Shown in pieces: positions 38,757 to 50,110 of a DNA stretch of 64,000 nt; position 1 is the stretch's first letter; each line of letters opens with the position of its first letter. The DNA comes from Liolophura sinensis. Taxonomy: Eukaryota > Mollusca > Polyplacophora > Chitonida > Chitonidae. The DNA lies in NCBI RefSeq assembly GCF_032854445.1, contig NC_088303.1, positions 34,789,501 to 34,853,500 on the forward strand, read 5' to 3'. The notes beneath the pieces were generated by a model that was given only the letters and a program-made list of their open reading frames with translations, was not told where the DNA came from and did not search any database. The position numbers and the translations under genes were made by a program.

Positions 38757-38781
38757 CCCCACCCACCCCCACCCCCACCCC
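38757..38781 (-). promoter_or_regulatory. C-rich tract, G-quadruplex-prone on the KH gene strand
   Basis: CCCC/ACCC/ACCCCC/ACCCCC/ACCCC on the + strand. The minus strand has five G-runs of 3-5 separated by single T, which fits the standard quadruplex pattern. It is about 330 bp upstream of the KH start codon. Confidence 0.45.
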
Positions 38782-39492
38782 TCCGGTACAATGAGGTATT
38801 AACATAGCTATCTACTCTTATTTATGTGGTAGTTAAGACGATTGTGTTATGTTGATATACTTGGTTGTAGTACAAGTGTTGCCTCCATCATGGAATTAAA
38901 CACAAGGCGTATAGCCACACGTGAATATCCGGCTACGTACATGTATACAAGTCACAGCTCAGTCAGCAAAAAATCCCAGCATAGGGGCCTATAGGCTGCA
39001 TATATTTGGACCAGGAAGCAGACCTACATAGGCTTTAGTACACATGTATCAGTGTAATAGTTTTCAGGGGCTCATGTTTTTTAACCGATGTGTTTATTAC
39101 GCATATATATTTTCGTATAGTCGAATATTATATTTTAAGGCAGGTGTCCAGGTATTGCGACCAGCTGCAGGCATGCATTCTACAGAATCTATGTATACCA
39201 ACATGTGACGAAGATGACTTTGCCATTGTCTGAGACTAAGCAATCATATGTTTGTTTATTTATTGGTTTGCAATGTGTTCGTAGTCTTAATATGCAACAA
39301 TATTGGTGAAGGAATCGGTCATAGCAAAATAATGAGTGATAATTTTAAACATTAATGAGATTTATGTATAATTATTACACTTATGACTTTGGCCTGGTTT
39401 ATGTGACGAGAGGAATTATCATAGGTTACCTATTTACGACAATAGTGAGTAGAAATACATGCTGGACAGCGAATTTGGATAGATTATATTTT

Positions 39493-39493
39493 C

Positions 39494-39532
<39 letters not shown>

Positions 39533-39551
39533 TTCATTTATTTATTTATTG
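39493..39551. repeat. TTTA microsatellite
   Basis: About 14 TTTA units with one TTCA break. Confidence 0.95.
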
Positions 39552-39849
39552 GGTTCATACATTCAGTTATTTATTTCCTGGGGAGTATTTATTCGTGAAG
39601 GAAAGTGTAGGCTTTTACACTTTTTTTTTTGGTGTTAGAAATAAAAATGCATTTTTTCGTTATCCTTTATCAAATGGATAATTTTTTCCAATAATATTAA
39701 TTAACCATGAGGTTTGAGCGTCATGCTTGCGTGAACTGCATGCATGGATTCAATTCCTATCTGGCCAGGTAACCACAAATTGAAAATGGAGACCTTGTTG
39801 GTGTATCTGTTTCAGGGTAGGCTACTGTGACTTGCTTGGGTACTCATGA

Positions 39850-40010
39850 TTTATTTATTTATTTGATTGGTGTTTTACGTCGTACTCAGGAATATTTCAC
39901 TTATACTACGGCGGCCAGCATTATGGTAGGTGGAAACCGGGCAGAGTCCGGGGGAAACCCACGACCATCCGCAGGTTGCTGCAGACTTTCCCACGCACGG
40001 CTGAGAGGAG
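39850..40010 (-). mobile_element. Main-family SINE, 5'-truncated
   Basis: TTTATT tail, 'GGTGTTTTACGTCGTACTCA', ACTACGGCGGCCAGCATTAT, and CGACCATCCGCAGGTTGCTG. The head is missing. Confidence 0.85.
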
Positions 40011-40315
40011 GGTGCTCATGACACTGATGCGTTTATTTATTTCATTCGGATTTAACTCATGCGCAAAATATTTGATTGATAAATGCGACCAATTTGAGGA
40101 GAAAAGAAGATAAGAAAATGTCATCTTCATTTAAGCAAGCGAGCAGTGTCCGACATCATCTATCTTGATTCACTGAGCTTTCCTTCATAAATATGCATGG
40201 TTCACGACCCAATCAGTTTCCACGTTACAAAGGTCGACATACTCCTCACTTATTGACATTGATATTCAATACAACAACATGAGATGAGGCTGTATTGAGT
40301 GTATGCTGTGTATGG

Positions 40316-40388
40316 AGTGAGTGAGTGAGTGAGTGAGTGCTTGGGGTTTAACGTCGTACTCAACAATTTTTCAGTCATATGACGACCT
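40316..40388 (-). mobile_element. SINE tail fragment, third family
   Basis: GAGTGAGTGAGTGAGTGAGT tail, then 'GCTTGGGGTTTAACGTCGTA' and 'TCAGTCATATGACGAC': the reverse complement of the end of the 61.9-62.0 kb copy. The two show that this family ends in a CACT/CTCA-type tail. Confidence 0.7.
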
Positions 40389-41066
40389 GTGTATGGAATA
40401 AAGCTGTTTCACACAAGACGCAGGAGTCTTGGTGCAAAAGATCGGGTCATTTGGAGGTAAAATAGGCTTGATTGAAATTAGTGGCAAAAGACAACATAGG
40501 TTACATCATCGCTATCACAGGTATTGTCTGATAGCACATTGACTTTCCGCTGCCTGTTCGTTTCAGTAGGAGCACATCGATCACCGTTCATAACACTGCT
40601 TATTGCTGTTGTATAATGTGTCAATGAATAAGTCCGAACGTGTATGCATTTGCTTCGAAATATGGAAATACGGACTTATAAGGGACAAGATTCGCTGAAA
40701 ATGCAATGGCAGAATTAAGTACGCTTTGCCATAAACCATAGGTTTAGTAGATTTCTGAAGACTTCTATAGCGCGTATCAGCCTTGCTGACAAGAAGATGC
40801 GAGTAGAATGCGCCATGGAAATATTTTTTGTTAAACGATCTGAGTGGAAATGGTTTGAGCGTGATGATCGGTAGGCTACAGGGTGCTTATTGCTTGCGGC
40901 ACGGGAAGTGGCGCTTTAGGTGAACAAGCCAGCTTTCCAGCGAGGCGCAACCACAAAAACCACACAACTGATTCAGTTCTGTTAAGCGGTTAATCTTATC
41001 GAATCGAAACTTGGTACATGGCGTCAGATGTACATGATGACAAGTTACAGGTCAAGTTCGATTTTC

Positions 41067-41359
41067 GAGGTCTCCGTGGCAGAGTGATTAGGTTGCTAGC
41101 GCGACACAATCATATGTTTGGGCGAAGTCGTTGAGAGGTTAAGCCACCCAATAAAGTCGCTGTGAGTTCAAGCCAACCAATATCGTCGCTGTGAGTTCAA
41201 GCCCCGCACTTGCAAGTTCCACTGCGGTCGTTCGAGGGAAGGCTGCAGCAACCTGCAAATCTGCCCGGCTTCCTCCCACCATAATGCTGCATGACCACCG
41301 TATAAGTGAGTCATTCTTGAGTACGGTGTAAAACACCAATCCAATAAAAAAATAAATAC
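41067..41359 (+). mobile_element. Main-family SINE with duplicated B-box region
   Basis: Near full length from the tRNA-like head ('GAGGTCTCCGTGGCAGAGTG') to the AATAAAAAAATAAAT tail. 'GTCGCTGTGAGTTCAAGCC' occurs twice, about 32 bp apart (near 41156 and 41188), so the B-box segment is tandemly duplicated. Confidence 0.8.
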
Positions 41360-42424
41360 GTTCCAAATAAATACGATTTCCAGGCACTTAATTTGTGTCT
41401 TGTTTTTGCTTTTCTTTCAAAACGATTGGCTATTCTGAATTGGATCTTGCATGGTTTGTGACTTGTCCTCATGAAGCTGTGTAGGTAACAAGTTGGAGTT
41501 TCGCTGTGTTCCATGTGGAACAAATTATGGCCATTTTTGTTCTGTTTTTATGAATATAGTTTTTATATCCTGACGGCTTCGACCACTAGGGTACATGCAT
41601 TCCTCGTGCAATAATTCCAGAATGCTTGTTAACATGGCTCCAAGAAGAATCTATATCCGACTCTTGTTTGAACGAAATTTATAAACTATTAGCCGGTCTC
41701 TGTTTTGTGGCGACCTTAAAAAGGCCGGTATATTTCACCCATCGCTACAGAATCTACATGAGCAGGTTAAGAATCCTGCAAATGGCTTTCAGGCCAAATG
41801 TCTTTTGGTCAAATTGTGAAAATTTGAACTTCTAAACTGCTCGTACTATCTGTTTTTGTTATTTGAAATTATAAAACTGTTATTAGATGATAATGAGAGA
41901 TATTTTCAGTTCCCTCTGTTATTAAACAAAAGTTGTAACAAATCTTTATTGTTTTATTACGTATTACGTTAGGATTTATTACGTATTACGTGACGATTTT
42001 CTGTGGATGTGTAGTCATATAACACGTATGTAGTACACAAGGACTGCAAAGGTACGATGTCTTGTACTGCAGCTTGATATATCTATGTAGCCCGTGAAAT
42101 CTCCAGTGGTATCACAGGGTATAATTGATTTGTTTTGCCTTGTACTGGTGCAGTTAATTCCTAGGAATGGACGCGCCGACACAATCCAATGCGTGCTTGT
42201 AAGTATGAAGCTCAGTTGCTGTATAGACAATGGTGTAATAGCTGCAGGGTACAGGAGATTTCCCTGGATGTTTCACTGACTATAAGGTCAAAAATTAGTA
42301 ACAAGTGATTGTCAGCTTCATCCAAACAATGGAAGAAAAGTTCAAACTTTGCAATCGTCTTATGGAAGCATTTATACCATATAAGAGGTATGCCGATTGG
42401 TGTTGATAAATACTGGTTGTCCGT

Positions 42425-42726
42425 CGTATTAGATTCTCCCGGATTCTGTCCAATTTCCTCTCATCATAAAATGGCCGCCCTTGTATAGTTATTTATGTGA
42501 GTGGTGTTTTGCTCAATATTTCACTTAAATACGACGGCGGCCAGCATTATGCTGGGGGGAAACCGGCCAGAGCCGGGGGAAACCCACAACAATCTGCAAG
42601 TTGCTATCAGGCCGGAGTGGAAGCCAGCATGAGCTGGACCTGAACTCACAGCTACTGCATGAGCCGCAGTCGTGTAAGTAAACTCTTCTTGAGTGTGGCG
42701 TAAAACACAAATCAAATAAATAAATA
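42425..42726. mobile_element. Nested SINEs: minus copy inserted in a plus copy
   Basis: Plus-oriented SINE pieces at 42425-42485 (body) and 42662-42726 (3' end and AAATAAATAAATAAC tail) flank a minus copy at about 42488-42660 that has its own tail and body. The host breakpoints read GCCGCCCTTGTATA and GCCGCAGTCGTGTA, which look like a decayed target duplication. Confidence 0.7.
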
Positions 42727-42889
42727 ACTGAATAAAGCTCCAAACTCCTTAGAAAGGTCATATATTATACAGGAGACATTTTAAAGGTTTTAGGGAATAT
42801 TAATAGTACCTCAAATGTAGTTATGTAAAGGACGTCATGAATTGTTGCATGGCCTTCGAAAATTGTGAGACACGGTTTGACGTTCTTTG

Positions 42890-43300
42890 TAGAAGACGGT
42901 CTATCTCTAAGTGAAATATTTCCAGTGTTCCGTGTATTAGATTGTTGTTCACGATTGTTTCATTTGTTCGATAGCGGTGAGTTTTATGGGTGGAGGAAGT
43001 TGGAGAATCTGGAATACACAACCAGCCTTTGCCAAGGTACTGACGAACTGACATGTGTGTAACGTACAGACAGGTACACGATCTTGATGGTCAAGTATTG
43101 GTGGTTTGTTGAAGACAAGTGGTCTTCAACGAACATAAATCTGCGCAAACGACCACACGACCGTCTCGGACCGCTTATTGTCACAAAGCAGTGCGAGCGG
43201 GTGGGGTTATTCAGAAATTCCCTGTTCAGGGCGTTGAACTCCCACCCCAATTGCCGTGGTGATTGAAAAGTGAACATCTTAACCACACACAACCGTCACA
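42890..43300 (-). mobile_element. SINE(s), second family, composite
   Basis: 42893-43046 has the 'GAGTTTTATGGGTGGAGGAA' body. 43150-43300 has the minus-strand tRNA-like head (GTGGTTAAGATGTTCAC, then GAGTTCAACGCC and GAACAGGGAATTT) matching the 29-kb copy. Whether this is one insertion or two is unclear. Confidence 0.5.
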
Positions 43301-43650
43301 ACCGTCTCACTACTGTTTGGATGACAGAATGCAACGCCGTGCTATCAACAAAGGGAGACAAGTGTCACAAGGTTCTCGTAAAGAGCTGTTAATCACAATG
43401 GCTATATTACCTTAAAGAAAAAACAAGAGCGACACACAGTTTACATAAATCATTCGACAGCTTTCTTCAGTATATTATCAATGGCGGCGATATGTCACAA
43501 TGTTTCAGGCAAAAGAAGGCGCACTTCGAGGATCTGTTGTCACAGAGCAACGTATTCCCAAATTATCGTCTCAGCGCAAATTTATATTTGGCTTTTACTA
43601 AACGAAGATAAATGTAAACTGGTTTATAAGTCTTTGAGTCTTATAGGCTT

Positions 43651-43658
43651 CGCCTTCA
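43651..43658 (-). other. Consensus splice donor overlapping the CARD gene stop codon
   Basis: The minus strand reads GCAGGGT|GTAAGTGA, with the last codons TGT AAG TGA. Used as a donor it would leave one base, the same phase 1 as all other introns of this gene, and would remove the stop. No downstream acceptor exon with death-fold character was found as far as 38.4 kb. The nearest coding exon there (KH exon 1) cannot join in phase. Confidence 0.4.
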
Positions 43659-46600
43659 CTTACACCCTGCCTTCAGCTCTTTGCTGCTGTTCTGTAACTG
43701 CTGCGCTACGGCGTTTAGCCCCACACTGGCCAAACCTTCACAAAATATGTAAAAACCTTCATCAGGGAGCCGCGGCATTAATTTGAGAAGCTTTTCACTC
43801 CTCTGTGAGGAAGACGGTTGTTGTCGGAGCTCTGTGGCCATAGCGATGTCCATAAAACCTCTCGAGTAAAGTAGGTCAATAACTGGAAGTGTGTAAATGA
43901 GTTGCCCAAGAATCACGTCCTTGTTCCGTTTCAGCACCTCCCTGTGAATGGCAGACATCTTGACGAAGGCATCTTCAGCTGATCGTCCGCTCGAGGAATC
44001 TGATAAGAAAGAAACAGACCGTTATTTTCTTATACTGGAAATGTTTTGTGAAAATAATATCGTGCAGCTTTGCAAGGAATCAGCAGGAGATGAAAACGTG
44101 TAATATTGTAATATTATATGAAATGCAGCAACACGCAAAACTGGAGGTAGACTTAAATCATGCGTACTCTGTCGCTCCACTGTTCACGAAAAATTGGAGG
44201 AAATATTGCTTTAACACTGAAATGATCAATTCGGGAAACCTCAATGGCTCAGAAAACAAATCGACTACGTGTAGCCTAGCAACCTGGACTCATTTCACAT
44301 CGATGGAAAGTCGTAAGAAATGGAATTCATGGTAAATAAGTGGGATGTTTTAAACGTCAGGCGCTAACTTATAGTTTGGTGTCGTGTGTTGGTTTGGAAA
44401 CACAATATCTACTCACCGTTAGAGTGGACTTTACCGGGAGAGAAGTTTCCTTCAGCCCTCGAGGAATTATTTGACGATCCACCCGTTGACGGACAGGCGT
44501 CTGTGAAGAGAGAAATACTGATGGTAAACTTTCAGCCTGAATCTGAGATGTAATTAAATTGAAGGTAAACACGAAGAAAATCTAGTATGCCATGTGAAGG
44601 TATGGAATAAAGTTCCTGTATGTTAGCAGCGTATGTTATTTGCGTGAGTGAGTGTGTTTAAAACATTGCTATAATCAGATTTAATCGTTGCTTGTATAGT
44701 CATCTTCATGACACTTTTATAAATCTCAGCATAAGCATACACTCAATTATCAAAGCCCTAGTAGCCTATCCCCAGTGCATTCGTATCTTACGTTCACAAC
44801 AGTACTGTTGAAAGCTTCATATCTTTTAGCGAATTTTCTGCGTATATTCTGCTTTTGATGCGAAAAATTTTAACCTAAAATTAGTCTTTATAGTATAGAT
44901 TGGTGTAGAAACGTTTGACGGATAACTGAAGTAACTTACTTTCTGGCGATTTTCCCGTCAGTTTCAGAATACTTTCGATGGCAATGAGAATATCCCGTGA
45001 ACAGTGACGTAGCTCTTCCGTCACGACATTTCTGACGTCATCAACTGTGCGCGTCAAGTCTTCTTGGGTGAATTCTTTCTTCCTCTGTGTAACCGGCACC
45101 GTGGTGTCATCCAGGTCGATGAATCCGGAGTCGTGAAGTCTTTGTAACGATACGGTTCCTGGTCGAGGGATATAACGGGCTGAAAATGTTAAACAAATTT
45201 TTAGCTGGAGTGTTTCAAACTTGTTAACGTCATAACAATTTCTCCCGCGCTAAAGTATACCAATTAACCTCTTTAAACTAAAAACGATTTAAAACGTTTG
45301 GCTCTGTTTCCACAAAAACCGCCGTTGTTTACCTTTGTTCACCAGCAAGTATATCTAGCTGACAAAGTGAATAGATAATTTAACTGTGTATGGTGGACAG
45401 AACAGAGCATATACCTGTGCTAGTCGAGATCTACGTGCTTAGGGTATTTAGTATATTAGAGAATACACCAGAAATGTAAGAAATTACACTGGAGAGGGAA
45501 TGGTAAAATCATCACATTTTACATGCAATTTAACAATTCAAATTCCCGTCAACATCAAATTGCTCCTTTGCGGCTAAGAATTCTTTAAGGTATAGTAAAT
45601 TTCGCTTTTCTCCATAACGTTTCCTTTGTCAAAAAGCTTCGCGCTTTGCCATATCATGAACTTTGAAAAACTTCTCAAAAGTCAATAAAATACTTTTCAT
45701 CATGTCGAAATAAATTTCGGATTACTTGACTAGGTATATTTGACAGCTCAGCAATTTCATTGTTGTACCATATGATCGTGTGTCTGGGTTGAGGATATAT
45801 AGTAGGCTGCGGATCCTATTTAGCTGTCAGGCGAAAAATTCCAGAGGATGGCTATGAGCAAAAATATAAGTACGGCATGTATAAAAAAAACTTACTCGGG
45901 TTAATAAGGTCGATGGCCTGGCGAATGGCTGACGCTAGGTACTTTGGCAACTCTGTGTGATGTTCAACTATTCCCTGGGTGATCACGTGATTACAGTGAC
46001 GTAACAGCATGTGCAGAGAACGTGAGGCGGGTGTTGGGTTCTGGTAGATGACGTCATCAATCAGTTCCACTTTGAGCTCCTTTGCGCAGAAGCACCAGAG
46101 AGGAGATATTTTCTCCGAGAGACGTTTGAGAAAATTCCACTCAGAATTAACTGTAAGATGTAACAGAAAATTATTTCACACATTTCATTTCGGGGAAGAA
46201 AAGGCTCCCCAAAGAAACGCTCCGTATATATACTAAGACGTATACATATACTGGAGCCGGATAAAATAATCATATTTCTTTTGTAGCTATTAAACATCTT
46301 CCTTCTTTTCGGTGCTTAGAGCTTACGACAATGTCAACGATCTGGGATGATATCATCCACCTCATAACAAAATTGAACTTTCGTGACATACAATATAAAC
46401 GCTCATTAGCCATACGTCGTAAACCCTATCCCCCCACCTCCTAAAATTAACAAAGGCAAATTAAAACCCTGAGGCCATATTCACCTATTTCATTAACTTT
46501 CCTTATTAGATAGTCCTGGCAATAACAGGTTGAGGCATTAACGTTGGTCAGATACACTGGCCAGAAATTGTCTTCCTAAATAATAATTGCAATATTGAAC

Positions 46601-49600
46601 AAGTGTTCATTCACACGCGCAAGCACACGAACAGCTGTTTTTGTTTCACGTCGGTATGTGTTTATGCCGATACATGTGCCACATCTGTGCACCTACGATT
46701 AACTCACCTGTAAATTCTAAGTGCAAAAGCTCGCTCAGGTATCCCTTCCGGAGGCGTCCTACCAAAGCCACGTGGAGCAACCTGTCATAATCCACTCGTG
46801 TCCGCAGATATGCAATGAGCAGCCGAATCAGCTTATCTGCGCGGTTGTTACTATTTCGAATCAGCCTATCACACTCCAGCTGGTTGGGGACGACACGGAC
46901 GGCTGTGAGGTAGGTGACGAGGGCCACGGCGAGTGGGTAGTCATCAATCTCATCTACCAAGATCTGTTCATGGAGCGCCACGGCGGGGACACCTGGAAGG
47001 ATTTCATTCATAAGTTTATTTATTTATTTATCTGATTGGTGTTTTACGCCGTACTCAAGAATGTTTCACTTATACAACGGCGGCCAGCATTATGGTGGGT
47101 GGAAACCGGGCACAGCCCGGTGGAAACCCACGACCATGTGCAGTTTGCTGCCAGACCTTCCCACGTATGGCCGGAGAGGAAGCCAGCATGTGCTGGACTT
47201 GAACTAACAGCGACCGCATTGGTGAGAGGCTCCTGGGTCATTACGCTGCGCTACATTCATAAGTGAATGACTTTACAATGCAGTAATATAAACATAAACC
47301 TCGTCGGGCAACCCATTCCGTTCCGTGATTGGCCTATCATTGACTGGCATGTTAACGCCTATTGTAAATACAGTAATGTATCTCTCCTACTGATATGCTG
47401 ATGGAAGGAGATAAAGCTCCGCAGTCAACCTGCCCAGTTAAGCTTATCTGCTAATTTGGCAGGCAAATTTTTGTTAGTTCTACCCCTGCACTTCTCCGCC
47501 CATCAGCATATCAGAAGGAGAGGTTCCACACTGTCCCTTTCCCGATTTATACACCGTTAGTCTCTGAATTTGACTGTCTCATTGGAAATTAGATACAATG
47601 CTCCACATAAACAGGGTTAATAATATTATATAAAGCTTTATTGACGAGTTTAACCCGAGCTAAAAGAGATCAAAATATGCCGATTCGAAGCCGCTCGTAG
47701 TGAGATCAATTAAGTCTAAGTACCAGTGGTTTGTAGTTGTTTACAGAGACCATTGGCGTCTGATCAAGTGGCGTGGTGCTATTAGTGGGCAAGTCGGGCT
47801 TGAGGCTTAAATATCGTTCGAGAAAAGAACTTATTTGAGCTTTTGATAAGGGATAATTTGTGTACTGCAACAGCTACATACTCCTAAAAAGATGCATTGC
47901 GAGGAGTCGTTAAGTTTGCTTACATATACTGTGATTCTGGCCGGGGGTATCCACTCTGCCAAAGTGCTGCCGCTATTGAAGTATCATGCACAAAGACACC
48001 AGTTATGATACTAGTACTCCAGGCAGGTCTAATCAATACTATTTCTTTGCTCTAATCTCTCACAACTGAGTGCCAAGTACTATCTTTAAAGTCTTTGGTA
48101 TGATCTTTGGTATGAGCCTGGGTTTGATCTCAGGTCATCCGACCTCGGCTTTGAGTGTGGAATTAGGTAATACCGTTGAATCTTCGCATGTGACAAGTTA
48201 TAAGCGTATACTGGCACAACTAAGTGTCAGACAAAACTGGTGTCAGTGACTACGATCAGGAGTTTTAAAGACCGAGATTTTATCAGACCCATTAAACACT
48301 CAGGTTAGCAAATCGTAATTAAGTTGCAGTGCATGTTTTATGTATGACTAATTTTCCTAATATACCATTGTAACCAAGGTTGGACTTGGGAGACAGATGT
48401 GATAACATCTAAAGACATAAATATAAGTTACTACGTATGTATCAAGTTAGCCTACATAACAATAAGCCTTCGGCGATCTTAGTACCTCACCTATAGCTTT
48501 GCCTTTGTCTTTTGGAGGTAATGATCTAGGCTTAGACTAAAACACAACACAACAAAGTAACAATGACATGGGTCATGACGAATGAACCATGTAAGTGCAA
48601 CGACGCTGCGGTCGGCACGTCTGTTGCCATCGTCAGTTGTTGGTATGCTTCGGTTAACCTCAGGTAAAATCTGAAGGCTTCTCCAAGAGAACTGAACAAA
48701 AACACCACATCCCATGCAGTTTCGGTTTATATATTTCAAAAGTTCTCTGATAAAAACTTGCTGAGCTGCTACTCTTTTTAATACTTTGTCAAACATAATT
48801 AAGATCTAAGAATGGGCGATTGAACATGATACCAGAGACAATTTGTTCACTCCCTCCAGATGGTTTTTAAGCCTTAATAAGTATACGTCACTTCCCATTG
48901 CAAAGTTTGCCTAGATTGCTTATGGGCCTCTTACTATATTTCTGAAAGTTTTCTCTTTCACAAGCATTTTACAGTTGCTGTCACTTCTATATGAACATTA
49001 ATTACATGCGAATCTATTTCGACGTGACAATATTCAGTGGTAAGATGCGCGACGTCAGCCACGAAGCACTCGAGACCTAGTTTCATTCCCTGCCTTGGAC
49101 AAGGAATTTGTGGTTTTCTCTGTGCTGATCGAATGTATATATATGACATGAGTGACAACTGGAAATTGATGGCTCCCATAGGGCTATATTTGCAGACTTA
49201 TGTTTGTTGAAGACGACCTGTATCCGCCAATAGGGCCTTCAATTGTTTATCGTGGTACTATGCATGTACTTTGTTTGCTGGACTAATTCATATGATTGTA
49301 CATTACATGTAATGGCAATACAGTATTTTGAGCAATTCTAGACCAGTGACTTTGGACATACTGCAATTAACATTATTGCATGCATTTTCTACCGAATTCC
49401 GCTTAAGCCATGGCGCTACCGGACATGTACAGTATGAATACAATCGCAACTGAGGTAAATGGACAAGGAGCCATATTTAACTGGTTACGTTGATCATTTG
49501 CCAGCTGTCACACTGTCGTCGTTTCTCTGCTTTTCATCTGCATGCTGTAGTCTTTTATATCTGATCTCCTTGAACAACAAAACCGGTATCGATTATATTC

Positions 49601-50110
49601 GTGAAAAATTCTCGAGTATGACTTTGAACAATTACACTGTAACAAATATATAATTGCGACCTCGTTTAAATGTTAAGGAAGGAAGCAGTGGATTCAGTTG
49701 TACAGTGTGCGGCATCACGTCAGAGAAGACCAAGGGGGACATTCTTCCTAACTATAGTAAACAGAAGAAATAAACAAACATGCCAACCAGCTCTTTCGTG
49801 TCCCCTCCTTGCTGAACCAGGCCAGGAACAAAACAAATCGACCATTGCTGGATTCGAACCTTAATTCTCAATGAGGTGTGTCTATTATACTTCGGCTGTT
49901 TTCTTTCGTTCAGGTGCCATACTCTAGACCATGTGAAAGTCTATACTATACTTGTCTCTAGCGCTCAACAACATATTACACAACTTTTACGCTGTCATAA
50001 CTGATATTAAATTACGATTACAACACTTAGCTTTCACTGATCACTAGGGCTGAACGCTTATGGTGTCCTTGACGCATTTTACTTTAGCAGAACTTACCAG
50101 TGTAGGCCAT
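43656..50110 (-). CDS. CARD - death domain - CARD protein, 6 coding exons, 406 aa
   Basis: Coding exons on the minus strand are 50110-50098, 46992-46708, 46150-45896, 45179-44940, 44500-44417 and 43999-43656 (TGA). Every intron is phase 1 and every site GT-AG. Residues 5-100 (exon 2) form a CARD (RLIRNSNNRADKLIRLL, then SELLHLEF). Residues 101-185 (exon 3) form a death domain (W..LKRL, KELKVELID, SLHMLLRHC, LASAIRQAIDLI). Residues 185-265 (exon 4) are helical and unrecognised. Residues 265-293 (exon 5) are a Ser/Asn/Gly-rich linker. Residues about 305-395 (exon 6) form the clearer CARD (VLKRNKDVILGQL, IDLLYSRGFMD, SEKLLKLMPRLPDEGFYIFC). These folds pair with like folds, so a cytosolic adaptor in cell-death or innate immune signalling is inferred. 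No caspase, kinase, NTPase or membrane segment is present. Vertebrate CRADD has CARD plus death domain but not a second CARD. The start ATG has A at -3 and G at +4. A GTAAGT donor overlaps the stop, so a longer form is possible. Confidence 0.85.
44001..46707 (-). other. Introns 2-5 of the CARD/death-domain gene
   Basis: 46707-46151 (GTGAGT donor), 45895-45180 (GTAAGT), 44939-44501 (GTAAGT) and 44416-44000 (GTGAGT). All end in pyrimidine tracts and CAG. No repeat of a known family is visible. The CDS exons lie between them. Confidence 0.8.
46993..50097 (-). other. Intron 1 of the CARD/death-domain gene, with a SINE near its 3' end
   Basis: GTAAGT donor at 50097; CTTCCAG acceptor ending at 46993. 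Between the SINE (47016-47253) and the donor no exon is supported. The open frame at 48491-48796 has no family features. Confidence 0.75.
47005..47264 (-). mobile_element. Main-family SINE with target site duplication, next to a splice acceptor
   Basis: Target duplications CATTCATAAGT lie at 47005-47015 and 47254-47264, around a body at 47016-47253. The element runs minus with its tail at 47016, the same orientation as the CARD gene. It lacks the tRNA-like head beyond 'GTCATTACGCTGCGCT'. Only 23 intron bases separate it from exon 2 (starts 46992), so branch-point sequence may lie in the SINE tail or the duplicated target. Confidence 0.93.

Larger units (their letters stand above)
38427..43655. 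other. Spacer between the KH gene and the CARD/death-domain gene
   Basis: The low end is the KH 5' flank, with a C-rich run at 38757-38781; the high end is the 3' flank of the CARD gene. It contains a TTTA microsatellite (39493-39551), SINE copies (39850-40010, 40316-40388, 41067-41359, 42425-42726, 42890-43300) and no other gene I can support. A non-coding first exon for the KH gene may lie here. Confidence 0.65.

Noticed and set aside
38273-43656. KH exons as the 3' continuation of the CARD gene
   Set aside because: The only possible donor at the CARD stop is phase 1, whereas the KH first coding exon has an in-frame stop upstream and can only be entered in phase 0. They are treated as separate genes.
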